Shown here: one piece after another, positions 40,003 to 49,768 of the stretch | Numbering within the stretch: position 1 is the stretch's first letter | Layout of the letters: each line of letters starts with the position of its first letter | Notes under the pieces: model-generated | What the model saw: the letters and a program-made list of their open reading frames with translations, nothing else | What the model was told of the DNA's origin: nothing | Databases searched by the model: none | Origin: Thiomargarita sp. | GTDB taxonomy: Bacteria; Pseudomonadota; Gammaproteobacteria; Beggiatoales; Beggiatoaceae | NCBI GenBank assembly: GCA_020718845.1 | Contig: DYRG01000011.1 | Coordinates: forward strand, 1 to 60,558 | Direction of reading: 5' to 3' | Length of the DNA: 60,558 nucleotides | Position numbers and translations under genes: made by a program

Positions 40003-40629
40003 TTATTTAGCGTTACGCGCTTCATTTAAGAGTTCGTCAATGGCTTTGAAAAGGTTTTTCATACCTTCTGTTTGACCGCTATCAATACGATATTTGCCGT
40101 TCACAATTAACACGGGTACAGAAGAAATTCCATACGCTTGTGTTAAACGTAACGCGTTGCGTATTTTCATATCAACGGCAAATGAATTAAACGCTTTGGT
40201 GAAATCTTCTTTGCTCACGCCCGCGACTTCGTTAAAAAATTGAGCAAATTCTTGTTCGGTGCTTAAATTACGTTTCTTTTCATGGATTGCTTGAAAAAGG
40301 GCGATATGGATTTTATCAAAAACATTTAATGCTTCTGCAACATAAAAGATTTTAGCGGTTTCAGTCCATTTGTGTTTCAAATCCAACACGGCAGGCATTT
40401 TTACAAAGGTAACATCTTTAGGTTTTGTTTTAAGCCATTCATTTAAAGCGGGTTCTAAATGATAACAATGCGGACAACCATACCAAAAGATTTCTAATAC
40501 TTCCAATTTGTTCTTCTCATCAAAACGTTGCGGAGAAGGAACTTCTTCATAAAGATTTTCTCCCGCCAACGCAATGTTGTTCAAATTTAAACCGATTAAT
40601 AAAACAAATAAAAAACGTGCGATTTTCAT
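40003..40629 (-). CDS. dsbA: Thiol:disulfide interchange protein DsbA
   Basis: 208 residues from the ATG at 40629, chosen for the GAGG 5 nt upstream and the signal peptide that follows (ending IALA). The CPHC active site in WYGCPHCYHLEP and the cis-Pro in SSVPVLIVNGKY mark DsbA, the periplasmic oxidant that forms disulfides. It faces away from glk and has its own terminator. Confidence 0.93.
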   Translation of the reverse strand: MKIARFLFVLLIGLNLNNIALAGENLYEEVPSPQRFDEKNKLEVLEIFWYGCPHCYHLEPALNEWLKTKPKDVTFVKMPAVLDLKHKWTETAKIFYVAEALNVFDKIHIALFQAIHEKKRNLSTEQEFAQFFNEVAGVSKEDFTKAFNSFAVDMKIRNALRLTQAYGISSVPVLIVNGKYRIDSGQTEGMKNLFKAIDELLNEARNAK

Positions 40630-40721
40630 AAATGCCTCGTAATAAAGTAAAATGGTATTTAAGGATTTTGTCAAAACCTCAATTTTTTGGGTTAATCATT
40701 GATTTTTCAAGAGGACACACC

Positions 40722-41663
40722 ATGAGCAATTATCTCATAGCTGGCGACATTGGCGGCACGAAAACTTTTTTAGCGTTAGCAAATTTAAACGGAAGCATCA
40801 TCAAAGAACAACGCTTTGAAAGCCTAAATTTTTCTAATTTAATCAAGATGTTAGATGTGTTTTTACCCGACAAACCCACGATTGTCGGCGCGTGTTTTGG
40901 CGTGGCGGGACCCGTTATAAATCAACAAGTTAAAATTACCAATTTGCCTTGGGAAATTAAAACCAGTGAATTGCAAGACTATTTTAACTGCAAAAATGTT
41001 AGTTTAATCAATGATTTCGCCGCGATTGGACATGGCGTAACGGCATTACATCCGCATGATGTCGCGTATTTGCAAAATGTGCCTGCTCAACATGGCTCGC
41101 CGCTGTTGGTTTTAGGGGCTGGAACGGATTTAGGCATGGCGACGGTTTCCAATGGGCAAATTCTCCCCAGCGAAACCAGTCACGCCACCTTCGCGCCTGA
41201 CGATGCCTTGCAACGCCAATTGGTCGATTGGGCGCTCACCAAAACAAATCGCGTCACGAATGGGTATTTTTTATCGGGAATTGGTTTGACGCGGCTTTAT
41301 CAATTTATTTGCGAAACTCAAGGTTTTTCAAATACTTACCAAACTGCGGCGGAGATCAGTCATGCTGCAATGTTAAATGCGGATTTAGCGGCAATTTCTG
41401 CGTTGCATTTATTTGTCAGAATTTATGGAAGTGTGGCTGGAAACTTAGCATTAAGTTGTTTGCCATTTGGAGGAATTTTTATTGCTGGCGGCATTGCACC
41501 AAAGATTTTACCCGCCTTACAAAATGGTGATTTTATCAAAGCATTTTCAAACAAACCACCGATGTCACATTTATTAGAAAAAATGCCTGTTTCAGTGGTT
41601 TTAACTGAGAAAGTTGGCTTATTAGGTGCATTACAACAAGCCATTTTGTTAGCAATAGATTAA
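40722..41663 (+). CDS. glk: Glucokinase
   Basis: 313 residues from the ATG at 40722, preceded by GAGGA. It phosphorylates glucose with ATP. The ATP-binding GDIGGTKTFLALA, the LINDFAAIGHGV block and the GGIAPKIL segment match the bacterial Glk family (not ROK). The frame is open for 30 residues upstream but they show no family match. Confidence 0.93.
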   Translation: MSNYLIAGDIGGTKTFLALANLNGSIIKEQRFESLNFSNLIKMLDVFLPDKPTIVGACFGVAGPVINQQVKITNLPWEIKTSELQDYFNCKNVSLINDFAAIGHGVTALHPHDVAYLQNVPAQHGSPLLVLGAGTDLGMATVSNGQILPSETSHATFAPDDALQRQLVDWALTKTNRVTNGYFLSGIGLTRLYQFICETQGFSNTYQTAAEISHAAMLNADLAAISALHLFVRIYGSVAGNLALSCLPFGGIFIAGGIAPKILPALQNGDFIKAFSNKPPMSHLLEKMPVSVVLTEKVGLLGALQQAILLAID

Positions 41664-41670
41664 AAACAAA

Positions 41671-41702
41671 AAACCTGCGAAGTTTTCAACCCCCGCAGGT
41701 TT
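41671..41702. repeat. Palindromic repeat with AAACCT...AGGTTT ends after glk
   Basis: A 9-bp perfect stem AAACCTGCG/CGCAGGTTT around a 14-nt loop, 32 bp in total. It shares its ends and length with the three 33-bp elements at 51525, 54628 and 56444, and could also end glk transcripts. Confidence 0.6.
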
Positions 41703-41741
41703 ACTTTAATGATTTACGGTTAAATATCATTAATAACAAAT

Positions 41742-41768
41742 AAATGGCGAAGTGTTTCCCCGCCATTT
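41742..41768 (-). terminator. Probable terminator of tkt
   Basis: An 8-bp stem AAATGGCG/CGCCATTT starts 12 bp past the tkt stop codon and is followed on the minus strand by the moderately T-rich ATTTGTTATT. Confidence 0.55.
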
Positions 41769-41780
41769 TTATTTCAAAAA

Positions 41781-43832
41781 TTACAGACTTTCTGCGAGAG
41801 CAACCACGTTTTCAACGGTGAAACCAAATTCTTTGAATAAAGTGCCCGCTGGTGCAGATTCACCAAAACGGTTTAATCCAAGAATTTTACCATTTGTTCC
41901 TACATATTTGTACCAACCATCCGTTACGCCTGCTTCAATTGCCAACCGTTTAGTGGTTTTTGAAGGTAAAACGCTTTCTTTGTAATCCGCATCTTGTGCA
42001 TCAAATTCATTGGTTGAAGGCATAGAAACCACGCGAACGTTCTTACCTTTTCCTTGAAGAATTTTTGCTGCGTCCATTGCTAAAGCGACTTCTGATCCGG
42101 TTGCAATTAAAAGAATATCTGAGGATTCTTCTCCGCCGCAACATCCTCCGCAACAATTAGAGCCAGTTTCACAACAATCAAATAACACATAACCACCTTT
42201 TGAAATGTTTGCTAATTGCTCAGCAGAACGGGTTTGGTGATTTAAGTTTTGACGTGAGAAAATTAAAGAACTTGGACCCGTTTTTTTATCAACGGCTGCT
42301 TTCCATGCAACCGCAGATTCTACTGCATCACAAGGTCTCCAAACGGACATATTGGGAATTAAGCGTAAAGTAGCAGTTTGTTCTACGGGTTGATGAGTGG
42401 GACCATCTTCGCCTAATCCAATAGAATCATGGGTATACACAAAGATGCTTTGAACTTTCATTAACGCTGCCATTCTCAACGCATTACGCGCATATTCTGA
42501 GAACATTAAGAAAGTTGCTCCATAAGGTACAAATCCACCGTGTAAGGTAATTCCATTCATGATGGCTGACATTCCAAATTCACGCACGCCGTAATACATA
42601 TAATTACCTGCGCCGTCGTTTTTAGAAACCCCTTTGCAACCTTTCCAAATGGTTAAATTTGAACCTGCTAAATCGGCTGATCCACCTAATAATTCAGGTA
42701 ATAAAGGTCCAAATCCGTTTAAAGTATTTTGAGAGGCTTTGCGAGTTGCAATGGTTTCAGCTTTTTCATTGACACTAGCAATAAATTCATTTGCTTTTTC
42801 ATTCCAATCGATGGGCAAATCACCTTTCATGCGGCGTTCAAATTCAGCGGCACAATTTGGGAAAGCAGCTCGATAAGCGGCAAATTTTTCTTCCCATTTT
42901 TGTTCGGCAGTTGCACCCTTTTCTTTGGCACTCCATGCACTGTAGATTTCTTGAGGAATTTCAAATGCGCCGTGTGTCCAACCTAAAGCCTCACGAGTTT
43001 TCGCAATTTCATCTGCACCTAAAGGAGCACCATGACAATCTTCTTTGCCTTGTTTGTTTGGCGAACCAAAGCCAATAATCGTTTGACAACAAATCAAACT
43101 GGGTTTGTCAGAAACCGCTCTTGCTTCTTCGATGGCGGCTTTGATTTGCTCTGCATTATGACCGTCGACTTTGGGAACAACGTGCCAACCGTATGCTTCA
43201 AAACGTTGCGGCGTATTATCAGTGAACCAAGCGGGTGTATTTCCATGTCCACGCACTTCGCCATCAATAGAAATATTGTTATCGTCGTAGAAACAAATTA
43301 ATTTGCCTAAACCTAATGTTCCCGCTAAAGAACAGGCTTCGTGAGAAATCCCTTCCATTAAACAACCATCACCGAGAAACACATAGGTGTAATGATTAAC
43401 GATGTCGAGTTCTGGATCATTGAAATGAGCGGCTAAAATCTTTTCTGCGATTGCCATTCCGACCGCATTGGTAATGCCTTGACCTAAAGGACCAGTGGTG
43501 GTTTCAACGCCTTCGGTGTAACCATATTCTGGATGCCCGGGGGTTTTGGAATGTAACTGTCTGAATTTTTTGAGTTCTTCGATGGGTAAATTATAGCCCG
43601 ACAAATGTAACAACGAATAAATCAACATAGAACCGTGCCCATTTGAAAGAACAAAGCGGTCGCGGTCTGCCCATTTGGGATTTGAAGGGTTGTGTTTCAA
43701 ATAATCGTTCCATAACACCTCTGCAATGTCCGCCATGCCCATCGGCGCGCCGGGGTGACCTGAATTGGCTTGTTGGACGGCATCCATGCTTAAAGCGCGA
43801 ATGGCATTGGCTAATTCTCTACGGTTTGACAT
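41781..43832 (-). CDS. tkt: Transketolase with a Cys-rich insertion
   Basis: 683 residues from the ATG at 43832 (another ATG at 43847 overlaps the GGAG used as ribosome site). It moves two-carbon units in the pentose phosphate and Calvin cycles using thiamine diphosphate. Conserved blocks: [19 protein letters not shown] (ThDP motif), [25 protein letters not shown]. Near residues 551-570 there is an unusual insertion, [15 protein letters not shown], where relatives continue from GGYVL straight to the [10 protein letters not shown] block. The frame is intact. Downstream hairpins separate it from glk. Confidence 0.93.
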   Translation of the reverse strand: MSNRRELANAIRALSMDAVQQANSGHPGAPMGMADIAEVLWNDYLKHNPSNPKWADRDRFVLSNGHGSMLIYSLLHLSGYNLPIEELKKFRQLHSKTPGHPEYGYTEGVETTTGPLGQGITNAVGMAIAEKILAAHFNDPELDIVNHYTYVFLGDGCLMEGISHEACSLAGTLGLGKLICFYDDNNISIDGEVRGHGNTPAWFTDNTPQRFEAYGWHVVPKVDGHNAEQIKAAIEEARAVSDKPSLICCQTIIGFGSPNKQGKEDCHGAPLGADEIAKTREALGWTHGAFEIPQEIYSAWSAKEKGATAEQKWEEKFAAYRAAFPNCAAEFERRMKGDLPIDWNEKANEFIASVNEKAETIATRKASQNTLNGFGPLLPELLGGSADLAGSNLTIWKGCKGVSKNDGAGNYMYYGVREFGMSAIMNGITLHGGFVPYGATFLMFSEYARNALRMAALMKVQSIFVYTHDSIGLGEDGPTHQPVEQTATLRLIPNMSVWRPCDAVESAVAWKAAVDKKTGPSSLIFSRQNLNHQTRSAEQLANISKGGYVLFDCCETGSNCCGGCCGGEESSDILLIATGSEVALAMDAAKILQGKGKNVRVVSMPSTNEFDAQDADYKESVLPSKTTKRLAIEAGVTDGWYKYVGTNGKILGLNRFGESAPAGTLFKEFGFTVENVVALAESL

Positions 43833-43847
43833 AGTCCTGTTCTCCAT

Positions 43848-44146
43848 TGTTTAGATTTGCAAAAATAGATCGATTGTGGCGAAAATCCACGTTTTGGGCA
43901 AGCATTCTCTGTTGATAACCAGATAAAGGTTTTTGATTTCTTTTTATTTTTAGTAAAATCAAATAGTTAAAAATAAACCCATAAACAGGCTATAACTTTG
44001 ACAAGCTATAGCGATATGACATAAAACATTTCGTAAGTAAGACTGTAAGTCCAACATTTTATTGAGGTTTGTACCCCAATTTACGATAAATGGTGTACTT
44101 TATATCAAACAAAGCAAAGTTTCTCACGGCTAAAACATTTAATAAT
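43848..44146. other. Gene-free stretch upstream of tkt
   Basis: About 300 bp with no convincing ORF. It should hold the tkt promoter and the end of the lolB transcript. It contains an imperfect inverted repeat GCTATA/TATAGC at 43990-44013 and a short hairpin repeat at 44061-44084; I see nothing else. Confidence 0.5.
44061..44084. repeat. Short hairpin repeat, copy 2
   Basis: ATTGAGG-N6-ACCCCAAT-TTAC, related to the copy at 6661-6686 by stem, loop position and the TTAC flank. Confidence 0.4.
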
Positions 44147-44740
44147 TTAAGGAGAGAGTTGCCAGTTTGAAATAAAGACTTTGGCGGAATAAATGTCATT
44201 TTGGATATGGATTTTCTTTGGAAGAACCAAGCCATTTTCTAGTTCTTGATAGGATTGATAATTAACTTTCCAACCCGCTTGTTCTAAATAATCCAAATAG
44301 CCATCATCCGTAACATAAAAATCATTAATTGAATGATCTGGCAATGGCATTCCTACCAACCAATAACGCAAATAACTTACGGGTAATTTCAAACTGGTAT
44401 GTTTCTCTAAAAGTAATTCAGGCGTGGCGGCTTGATAAGTATTGTGTTCAAGCGTGGTCAAAGTTACGCCTTCGGGGGTGCTGGTTAATTTCAGCGCGCC
44501 TTGACCCAAAGGTCCATGTAAATCAAGAGTATAGTGCGTATTTTGATATTGCCAAAAAACGCGAGCATTCCAACCATCGTCGGCGGTATTAGCAGCGACG
44601 CTTCCAGATAAAGTCCAAGTATTTATTTTCCCTAGTTTTTTATGATGTTCTTGCCATTTTGCTTCAAGTTCGGGATCGAGCGGTAAATGTGCGCAACCGT
44701 GCAGAAATAAAATCATCGTTAAAACAAATAACTTCTTCAT
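44147..44740 (-). CDS. lolB: Outer membrane lipoprotein insertion protein LolB
   Basis: 197 residues. Lipobox LFLHGC gives an N-terminal lipid-modified Cys at 16. The family pattern follows: WTLSGSVAAN, ARVFWQYQN, LDLHGPLGQGALKL, and LRYWLVGMPLPD. LolB receives lipoproteins from LolA and places them in the outer membrane. It overlaps the TPR gene upstream by 4 bp, as is common in gammaproteobacteria; ispE does not follow here. Confidence 0.93.
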   Translation of the reverse strand: MKKLFVLTMILFLHGCAHLPLDPELEAKWQEHHKKLGKINTWTLSGSVAANTADDGWNARVFWQYQNTHYTLDLHGPLGQGALKLTSTPEGVTLTTLEHNTYQAATPELLLEKHTSLKLPVSYLRYWLVGMPLPDHSINDFYVTDDGYLDYLEQAGWKVNYQSYQELENGLVLPKKIHIQNDIYSAKVFISNWQLSP

Positions 44741-46548
44741 AATCCTAACCTTTTAATTAAATTGTTCAAAACTTCGCTGTCGGGGAATTGTTGCTGGACT
44801 TCTTTCAAAAACTGTTGAGATTCCTCACGTTTGCCCATTGTCCAGAGGGTTTCAATCAAATGACTTGCGATTTCTGGATCGGCGTGTAATTTATAAGATT
44901 CTTTCAAATAATTGACGGCTTCTTCAAAGCGTTGCAAACGAAATAAAACCCAGCCCATGCTATCTAAAATGTGAGGTGCGTCTGATTTCAAATTGAGGGC
45001 TTTTTGAACTAAAGCAAGCGCTTCTTCAAAACGTTGCGTTTTATCGGCAAGTGTATAACCCAACGCATTTAAAACTTCAATATTATCAGGGTCTAACGCT
45101 AACACGCGCCGCAAATCTCGTTCACACCAATCGATGCGATCAATTTTTTCTGCTGCCAAACCTCTCAAATAGAGCAAATCCAAATTATCGGGGTCATTTT
45201 CTAATGCACGATCATAGACTTGATAAGCCTCTTGAAATCGTTTTTGTTTGGTGTACAAATCGCCTTCGATTTTAACAATGATTTCCTCATCTTCAGGACC
45301 ATTTGCTTGAATAGATTTGATTTTCTCTAAGGCTTCTTTTAACTTATTTTGAGAAGCTAAGATTGCTGCGTAATGGGTTTTTGCTTCAAAATAATATTTT
45401 CCCCCATTGATTTGATCATACCATTTGATAGCAGCATCGTTATTTTTAGCAAGTTCTTCTGATTGCCCTAAAAAGAATCGAGCAACATTACGTTGTTCAT
45501 CTAAGGTTGCTGCACTGAGCATTTTTTGCAAATATTCTTGTGCGTCGGCGATGTTTTTTTCTTGCAAATATAACAAACTCAACGCATACAATAATTCATG
45601 ATCATTGGGATTATTTGATAAAAGTAATTTAAACTGATCTGCCGCGTCGTAATGTTTTTTATTATTTATCAAGACCTTAGCATATAATTTTCGCCATTCT
45701 ATATTTTTAGGCTGATCTCTCAAACGATCATATAAAAAATCTTCTGCAATTTGTCCTTGTTTCAAATCTTGTAATAATTCAACATACAAAGTTAAGGCTT
45801 GAGAGTAATTTGGATCAACGGTGACGAGTTTCTTTAAAATTTCAACGGCTTTTTCGTTTTGTTTTGCACCAAGCAAGATTCTCGCATACATATAGAGAAA
45901 ACCCACGTCATTTGAACGTTGAGTGGCGAGTTTTTCCATGACTTGCAGTGCAATGCTTTGATCGCCACCTTTCTTTAACATATTTAAGAGCAAATCCAAT
46001 TGTTTCTCTGTCATTTTGGAAGTGTCTTGTAAAACGGTTTCAATGTATTGCGAAGCGTGTTCGGTATTTCCTTTGCGCAATGAAGCTGTGACCATTGCTT
46101 GTTGGGCTTCGGGATCGGTTGGCGCGAGATAAATCCATAATTGTGCGGCTAAAAGCGTTAAATTTGGCAATTTTGCAAACAACGCGACTTGAAATGCCCG
46201 TTCGGCTAAACGCGGATCGAAAGAAAGTTGCGCGGCTTCGTAAAAATTTTGCGCTGCTTCGGGATAATTGCCTCGAAAGCCCGCCAATTCTGCGACAACG
46301 GTTTTGTAAAAACTCTCTTGAAACAACGCGGCTTGTTGGGGCGACGTGAAAGCGGGCGCGTTTGAAGGCGTTTTTTTCGCTTCTTTTTCAGTTTTTTTCG
46401 CGGCTTCTTCAGCTTGATCGACGGGAGGAGGATTTTTTTGAACAGTCGGCAGCGCAAGCGACTTATCGGCGGGATTCACCGCACAACTCGCCAGCACACT
46501 CACCAGACAAACGACTAACAGACCACGATAAAACACGATAATTCTCAC
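44737..46548 (-). CDS. TPR-repeat lipoprotein upstream of lolB
   Basis: 603 residues. A signal peptide with lipobox VLASC is followed by a charged low-complexity linker (about 30-70, many Lys, Glu and Pro) and about 14 TPR-like helical repeats to the C-terminus. Homologues sit next to lolB and hemA in many gammaproteobacteria, but their function is unknown. It is divergent from hemA, with a 92-bp shared promoter gap. Confidence 0.85.
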   Translation of the reverse strand: MRIIVFYRGLLVVCLVSVLASCAVNPADKSLALPTVQKNPPPVDQAEEAAKKTEKEAKKTPSNAPAFTSPQQAALFQESFYKTVVAELAGFRGNYPEAAQNFYEAAQLSFDPRLAERAFQVALFAKLPNLTLLAAQLWIYLAPTDPEAQQAMVTASLRKGNTEHASQYIETVLQDTSKMTEKQLDLLLNMLKKGGDQSIALQVMEKLATQRSNDVGFLYMYARILLGAKQNEKAVEILKKLVTVDPNYSQALTLYVELLQDLKQGQIAEDFLYDRLRDQPKNIEWRKLYAKVLINNKKHYDAADQFKLLLSNNPNDHELLYALSLLYLQEKNIADAQEYLQKMLSAATLDEQRNVARFFLGQSEELAKNNDAAIKWYDQINGGKYYFEAKTHYAAILASQNKLKEALEKIKSIQANGPEDEEIIVKIEGDLYTKQKRFQEAYQVYDRALENDPDNLDLLYLRGLAAEKIDRIDWCERDLRRVLALDPDNIEVLNALGYTLADKTQRFEEALALVQKALNLKSDAPHILDSMGWVLFRLQRFEEAVNYLKESYKLHADPEIASHLIETLWTMGKREESQQFLKEVQQQFPDSEVLNNLIKRLGL

Positions 46549-46640
46549 CTTAAAATAACACCAGCGGGGGATTTTTATATTGGGGAAACCGTTATAATAA
46601 TCTATTGCAGCCCTTTTGAGATGTCAGACCGTCAATTTTT

Positions 46641-47891
46641 ATGGAATTATTTGCTTTTGGCGTTAATCATACCACTGCGTCGGTGGATATTCGGGAGAAA
46701 CTGAGCTTTCCAGAAGCCCAAATTCCCCAAGCATTACAATCTCTTAAACACGATGCCCACGTTCAAGAAGCCGTCATCATTTCAACTTGTAATCGCACCG
46801 AATTATATTGCAGCGTTCGTGATAATTATAAATATGTCATTGATTGGTTTGGAGAATATCACTCGATGCCACGCGATAAATTAACGCCTTTTTTATACCA
46901 ACATCCTTCCACTTCTGCCGTTCGACATTTGTTGCGGGTCGCGTGCGGATTAGATTCTCTTGTTTTAGGCGAACCACAAATCCTTGGTCAAATCAAAAAA
47001 GCCTATAAAATCGCCCAAGAAAATGGAACATCTGGCAAATTATTAGGCAAACTTTTTCAACACAGTTTTAACGTTGCAAAACAGGTAAGAACTGATACGG
47101 CAATTGGTTCAAGTCCAGTTTCTGTGGCATTTGCAGCGGTGCGTTTGGCACAACAAATCTTTGGGGATTTGAAACCGCACACGGCTCTTTTAATTGGCGC
47201 GGGAGAAACCATTGAATTAGCGGCTCGACATTTACACGCTTCTCAATTGGGTAGAATGATCATTGCAAATCGAACCTTAGAACGCGCTCGACATTTAGCA
47301 TTACAATTCGGGGGTTATGCGATTACTTTGCCAGAAATCACTGAGCATTTAGCAGAAGCTGATGTAGTGATTTCTTCGACGGGAAGTCCTGATTACATTT
47401 TGCACGCCCCACAAATCAAAGATGCTTTAAAAACTCGCAAACGTCGACCAATGTTTATGGTCGATATTGCCGTTCCTCGAGATATTGATCCAGCGATTTC
47501 AAAATTTGATGATGTGTATTTGTACACGGTTGATGATTTGCAAGGCGTAATTGAGGAAAATCGTCGTTCTCGAGCAGAAGCAGCGAAACAAGCAGAAGAA
47601 ATCATCGATACGCAAGTTGATCATTTCATTAGTTGGATGCAATCGTTAGGAAGTGTTGAAACCATTCGAGCAATTAGAAACCAAGCTCAAACCATTCAAA
47701 GCCAAGTTTTAGAAAAAGCCCATCAAATGCTCAAAAACGGCAAATCACCCGAAGAAACTTTGCAATTTCTTTCAAATCGTCTAATGAATACACTTTTACA
47801 CGAACCTTTAGTGCAGCTCCGTCAAGCAGGATCAAATAACGATATAGAATTTATTTCAATTGCCCGTCAACTTTTCAATATTTCTGAATAA
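46641..47891 (+). CDS. hemA: Glutamyl-tRNA reductase
   Basis: 416 residues. It reduces Glu-tRNA to glutamate-1-semialdehyde, the committing step of C5 heme synthesis. Catalytic Cys50 lies in STCNRTE, the NADPH-binding region includes LLIGAGETIELAARHL, and a C-terminal dimerisation domain is present. In relatives prfA follows; here the DGR cassette starts 24 bp after the stop codon. Confidence 0.95.
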   Translation: MELFAFGVNHTTASVDIREKLSFPEAQIPQALQSLKHDAHVQEAVIISTCNRTELYCSVRDNYKYVIDWFGEYHSMPRDKLTPFLYQHPSTSAVRHLLRVACGLDSLVLGEPQILGQIKKAYKIAQENGTSGKLLGKLFQHSFNVAKQVRTDTAIGSSPVSVAFAAVRLAQQIFGDLKPHTALLIGAGETIELAARHLHASQLGRMIIANRTLERARHLALQFGGYAITLPEITEHLAEADVVISSTGSPDYILHAPQIKDALKTRKRRPMFMVDIAVPRDIDPAISKFDDVYLYTVDDLQGVIEENRRSRAEAAKQAEEIIDTQVDHFISWMQSLGSVETIRAIRNQAQTIQSQVLEKAHQMLKNGKSPEETLQFLSNRLMNTLLHEPLVQLRQAGSNNDIEFISIARQLFNISE

Positions 47892-47915
47892 ATAAATTTC
47901 ATGGAGGTAAAAAAA

Positions 47916-49742
47916 ATGTTCACAGAAATAGTCACAGTAATGCAAGGCGTTAAAGGGGTTTATGATCTCAAACAAATTGCGACCACGCTTTGGAAAGGCG
48001 ATAAAAAAGAACAATTGTTAGAATCTTTAGTGCAAATGATGGAAGATCAAATCCGTCAGAATAAAGATGGCACGGACGAATTAAAACAATTGCTTTCTAG
48101 CATTAAACAAGGAAATGTTGAGAAACTAGATGAGCGGATGTTGTATTTGCCAGAAGTGCAAGTGTTACGCGATACCAGTCGTCAAGCGCAGCAATTAATT
48201 GATGATTTGAGAACCGTTAAAGAATCCTTATTGCCATTTCAACGTGCATTGGGTGAGGATTTGTTATCGTCGGCATTAATGATTACGCCTGAGAAAATGC
48301 AGCAGGCTTTTAATAAAAGTCCTTGGGAAGTTTTAATTGATGTGCGTCCGTTAGGATTGGCTTCTCGCCCGAGCAATCCTGATTTGATTCCGATTGCATT
48401 TGAACACCAAAACATGAAATATTTGGGTTGGCAAATGCGAGGAATGTTGCCAATGATGTTTAATTGTGAATTGGAGCAATTATGGATTTCACGACCAGAG
48501 ATTATTTTACCGCGTCCTCCGATTCCAACTCCTCCAATTCCAATTGATGATCCGATTTCTTCAAATGAACCGATTCAAATGCCCACGCAATCATCGGTGA
48601 CGGATTATCCTAAACAACCCGATTTTGAAGCGATTTTTAATGCCGAGCGTGATCCATTTGAATATCCAGAGGAATTTGTTCATCGTTATCAAATGGATAT
48701 TGCGCGATTTAATTTGGCAGTTTCACAACATGAAGCGGCTTATCAAGCGGGGATTGCTCGATTAGATCGCAAAAAATATGATATTCATTCGGGGGAATTT
48801 CCCGTTGAAATTGTTTTGAAAGAATCATTTAAAAAATCATTTCATTTGCCTTTACAAAACAGTATTCAAGCGTCGAGAGCAGATGCGAGAGGATTATGGG
48901 ATGAAGGACAAGAAAAACCGTTGTTTTTAACCTTGCAAGCAACCGAGCCAAATAAAATTAAAATACAACAAGTGTTTGTGGTGGGTTTGCAAAAACGTTG
49001 GGGTTTGAAAGTACAAATACCAAAAGTCGGTGAAGAATTTCGTGATCAACTTAAATCAGGCGGTCAAGCACCACCCATGATCATTTTACCCACAGGTAGT
49101 TTTAAGATGGGAAGTAATGATTATGGTGATGAAAAACCGATCCATGAGGTTAAAATTGATCATGAATTTGCGATAGGAAAATATCAAGTTACTTTTGAGG
49201 ATTATGATTTGTATTGTGAAAGAACAGGTCAAAGCAAACCGAGTGATCAAGGTTGGGGACGTGGTAAAAGACCAGTGATTAATGTTTCTTGGGATGAAGC
49301 CGTTAAATATTGTGAATGGTTAAGCAAAGAAACGGATAAAAAATATCGGTTGCCAACCGAAGCCGAATGGGAATATGCTTGTCGAGCAACTAGTCAAACA
49401 AAATGGTGTTTTGGTGATAACGAAAATGATTTGAAAGAGTATGCTTGGTATAGTGCAAATTCAGATAGCAAAACTCAGGAGGTTAGAGAGAAAAAACCGA
49501 ACAAATTTGGTTTATTTGATATGCACGGAAACGTTTGGGAATGGACGTGTAGTGATTATGGAAACTACAGTGAAAACAATCACTTAGAATGTTCTAGCAA
49601 TAATTATGCCAGTAATCCCCGCTCGATTCGGGGCGGTTCTTGGAACTTCGGTCCGAGGGGCGTGCGCTCGGCTAATCGTTACTACCTCTCGCCAGACTAC
49701 CGTAGCAGCTACTTGGGTTTCCGTCTCTCCAGGATTTTTTAA
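47916..49742 (+). CDS. DGR target protein with C-terminal FGE/C-type-lectin-fold domain
   Basis: 608 residues from the ATG at 47916, with GGAGG 8 nt upstream. No signal peptide or TM helix, so it is probably cytoplasmic. Residues about 1-130 form a helical region of unknown family (MFTEIVTVMQGVKG..., then a coiled coil). A Pro-rich linker (about 200-235) leads to an unassigned domain (about 240-375). Residues about 385-608 form a formylglycine-generating-enzyme-like (FGE) domain: LPTGSFKMGS, YQVTFEDYDLYCE, RLPTEAEWEYACR, GLFDMHGNVWEW. Its last 40 residues are the variable repeat. The Cys pair of true FGE enzymes after RGGSW is absent, so it should bind and not catalyse. It is the first gene of the DGR cassette. 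Confidence 0.93.
   Translation: MFTEIVTVMQGVKGVYDLKQIATTLWKGDKKEQLLESLVQMMEDQIRQNKDGTDELKQLLSSIKQGNVEKLDERMLYLPEVQVLRDTSRQAQQLIDDLRTVKESLLPFQRALGEDLLSSALMITPEKMQQAFNKSPWEVLIDVRPLGLASRPSNPDLIPIAFEHQNMKYLGWQMRGMLPMMFNCELEQLWISRPEIILPRPPIPTPPIPIDDPISSNEPIQMPTQSSVTDYPKQPDFEAIFNAERDPFEYPEEFVHRYQMDIARFNLAVSQHEAAYQAGIARLDRKKYDIHSGEFPVEIVLKESFKKSFHLPLQNSIQASRADARGLWDEGQEKPLFLTLQATEPNKIKIQQVFVVGLQKRWGLKVQIPKVGEEFRDQLKSGGQAPPMIILPTGSFKMGSNDYGDEKPIHEVKIDHEFAIGKYQVTFEDYDLYCERTGQSKPSDQGWGRGKRPVINVSWDEAVKYCEWLSKETDKKYRLPTEAEWEYACRATSQTKWCFGDNENDLKEYAWYSANSDSKTQEVREKKPNKFGLFDMHGNVWEWTCSDYGNYSENNHLECSSNNYASNPRSIRGGSWNFGPRGVRSANRYYLSPDYRSSYLGFRLSRIF
49618..49732 (+). repeat. DGR variable repeat (VR)
   Basis: 115 bp at the 3' end of the target gene, ending three codons before the stop codon. 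It aligns without gaps to the template repeat at 51240-51354 (offset 1622). There are 15 differences and all lie at adenines of the template; the 85 non-A positions are identical. Eleven codons differ, including AAC to TTC, AAT to GGT, AAC to TAC, AAC to CTC and ATG to GTG. The last 20 bp, TTGGGTTTCCGTCTCTCCAG, are unchanged and fit the initiation-of-mutagenic-homology end. Confidence 0.97.
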
Positions 49743-49768
49743 TCTTTTTTCTTTGTTCTTTTACCCTT

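Noticed and set aside
42729-43301. Plus-strand ORFs opposite transketolase
   Set aside because: Antisense frames kept open by transketolase codon usage; no family match.
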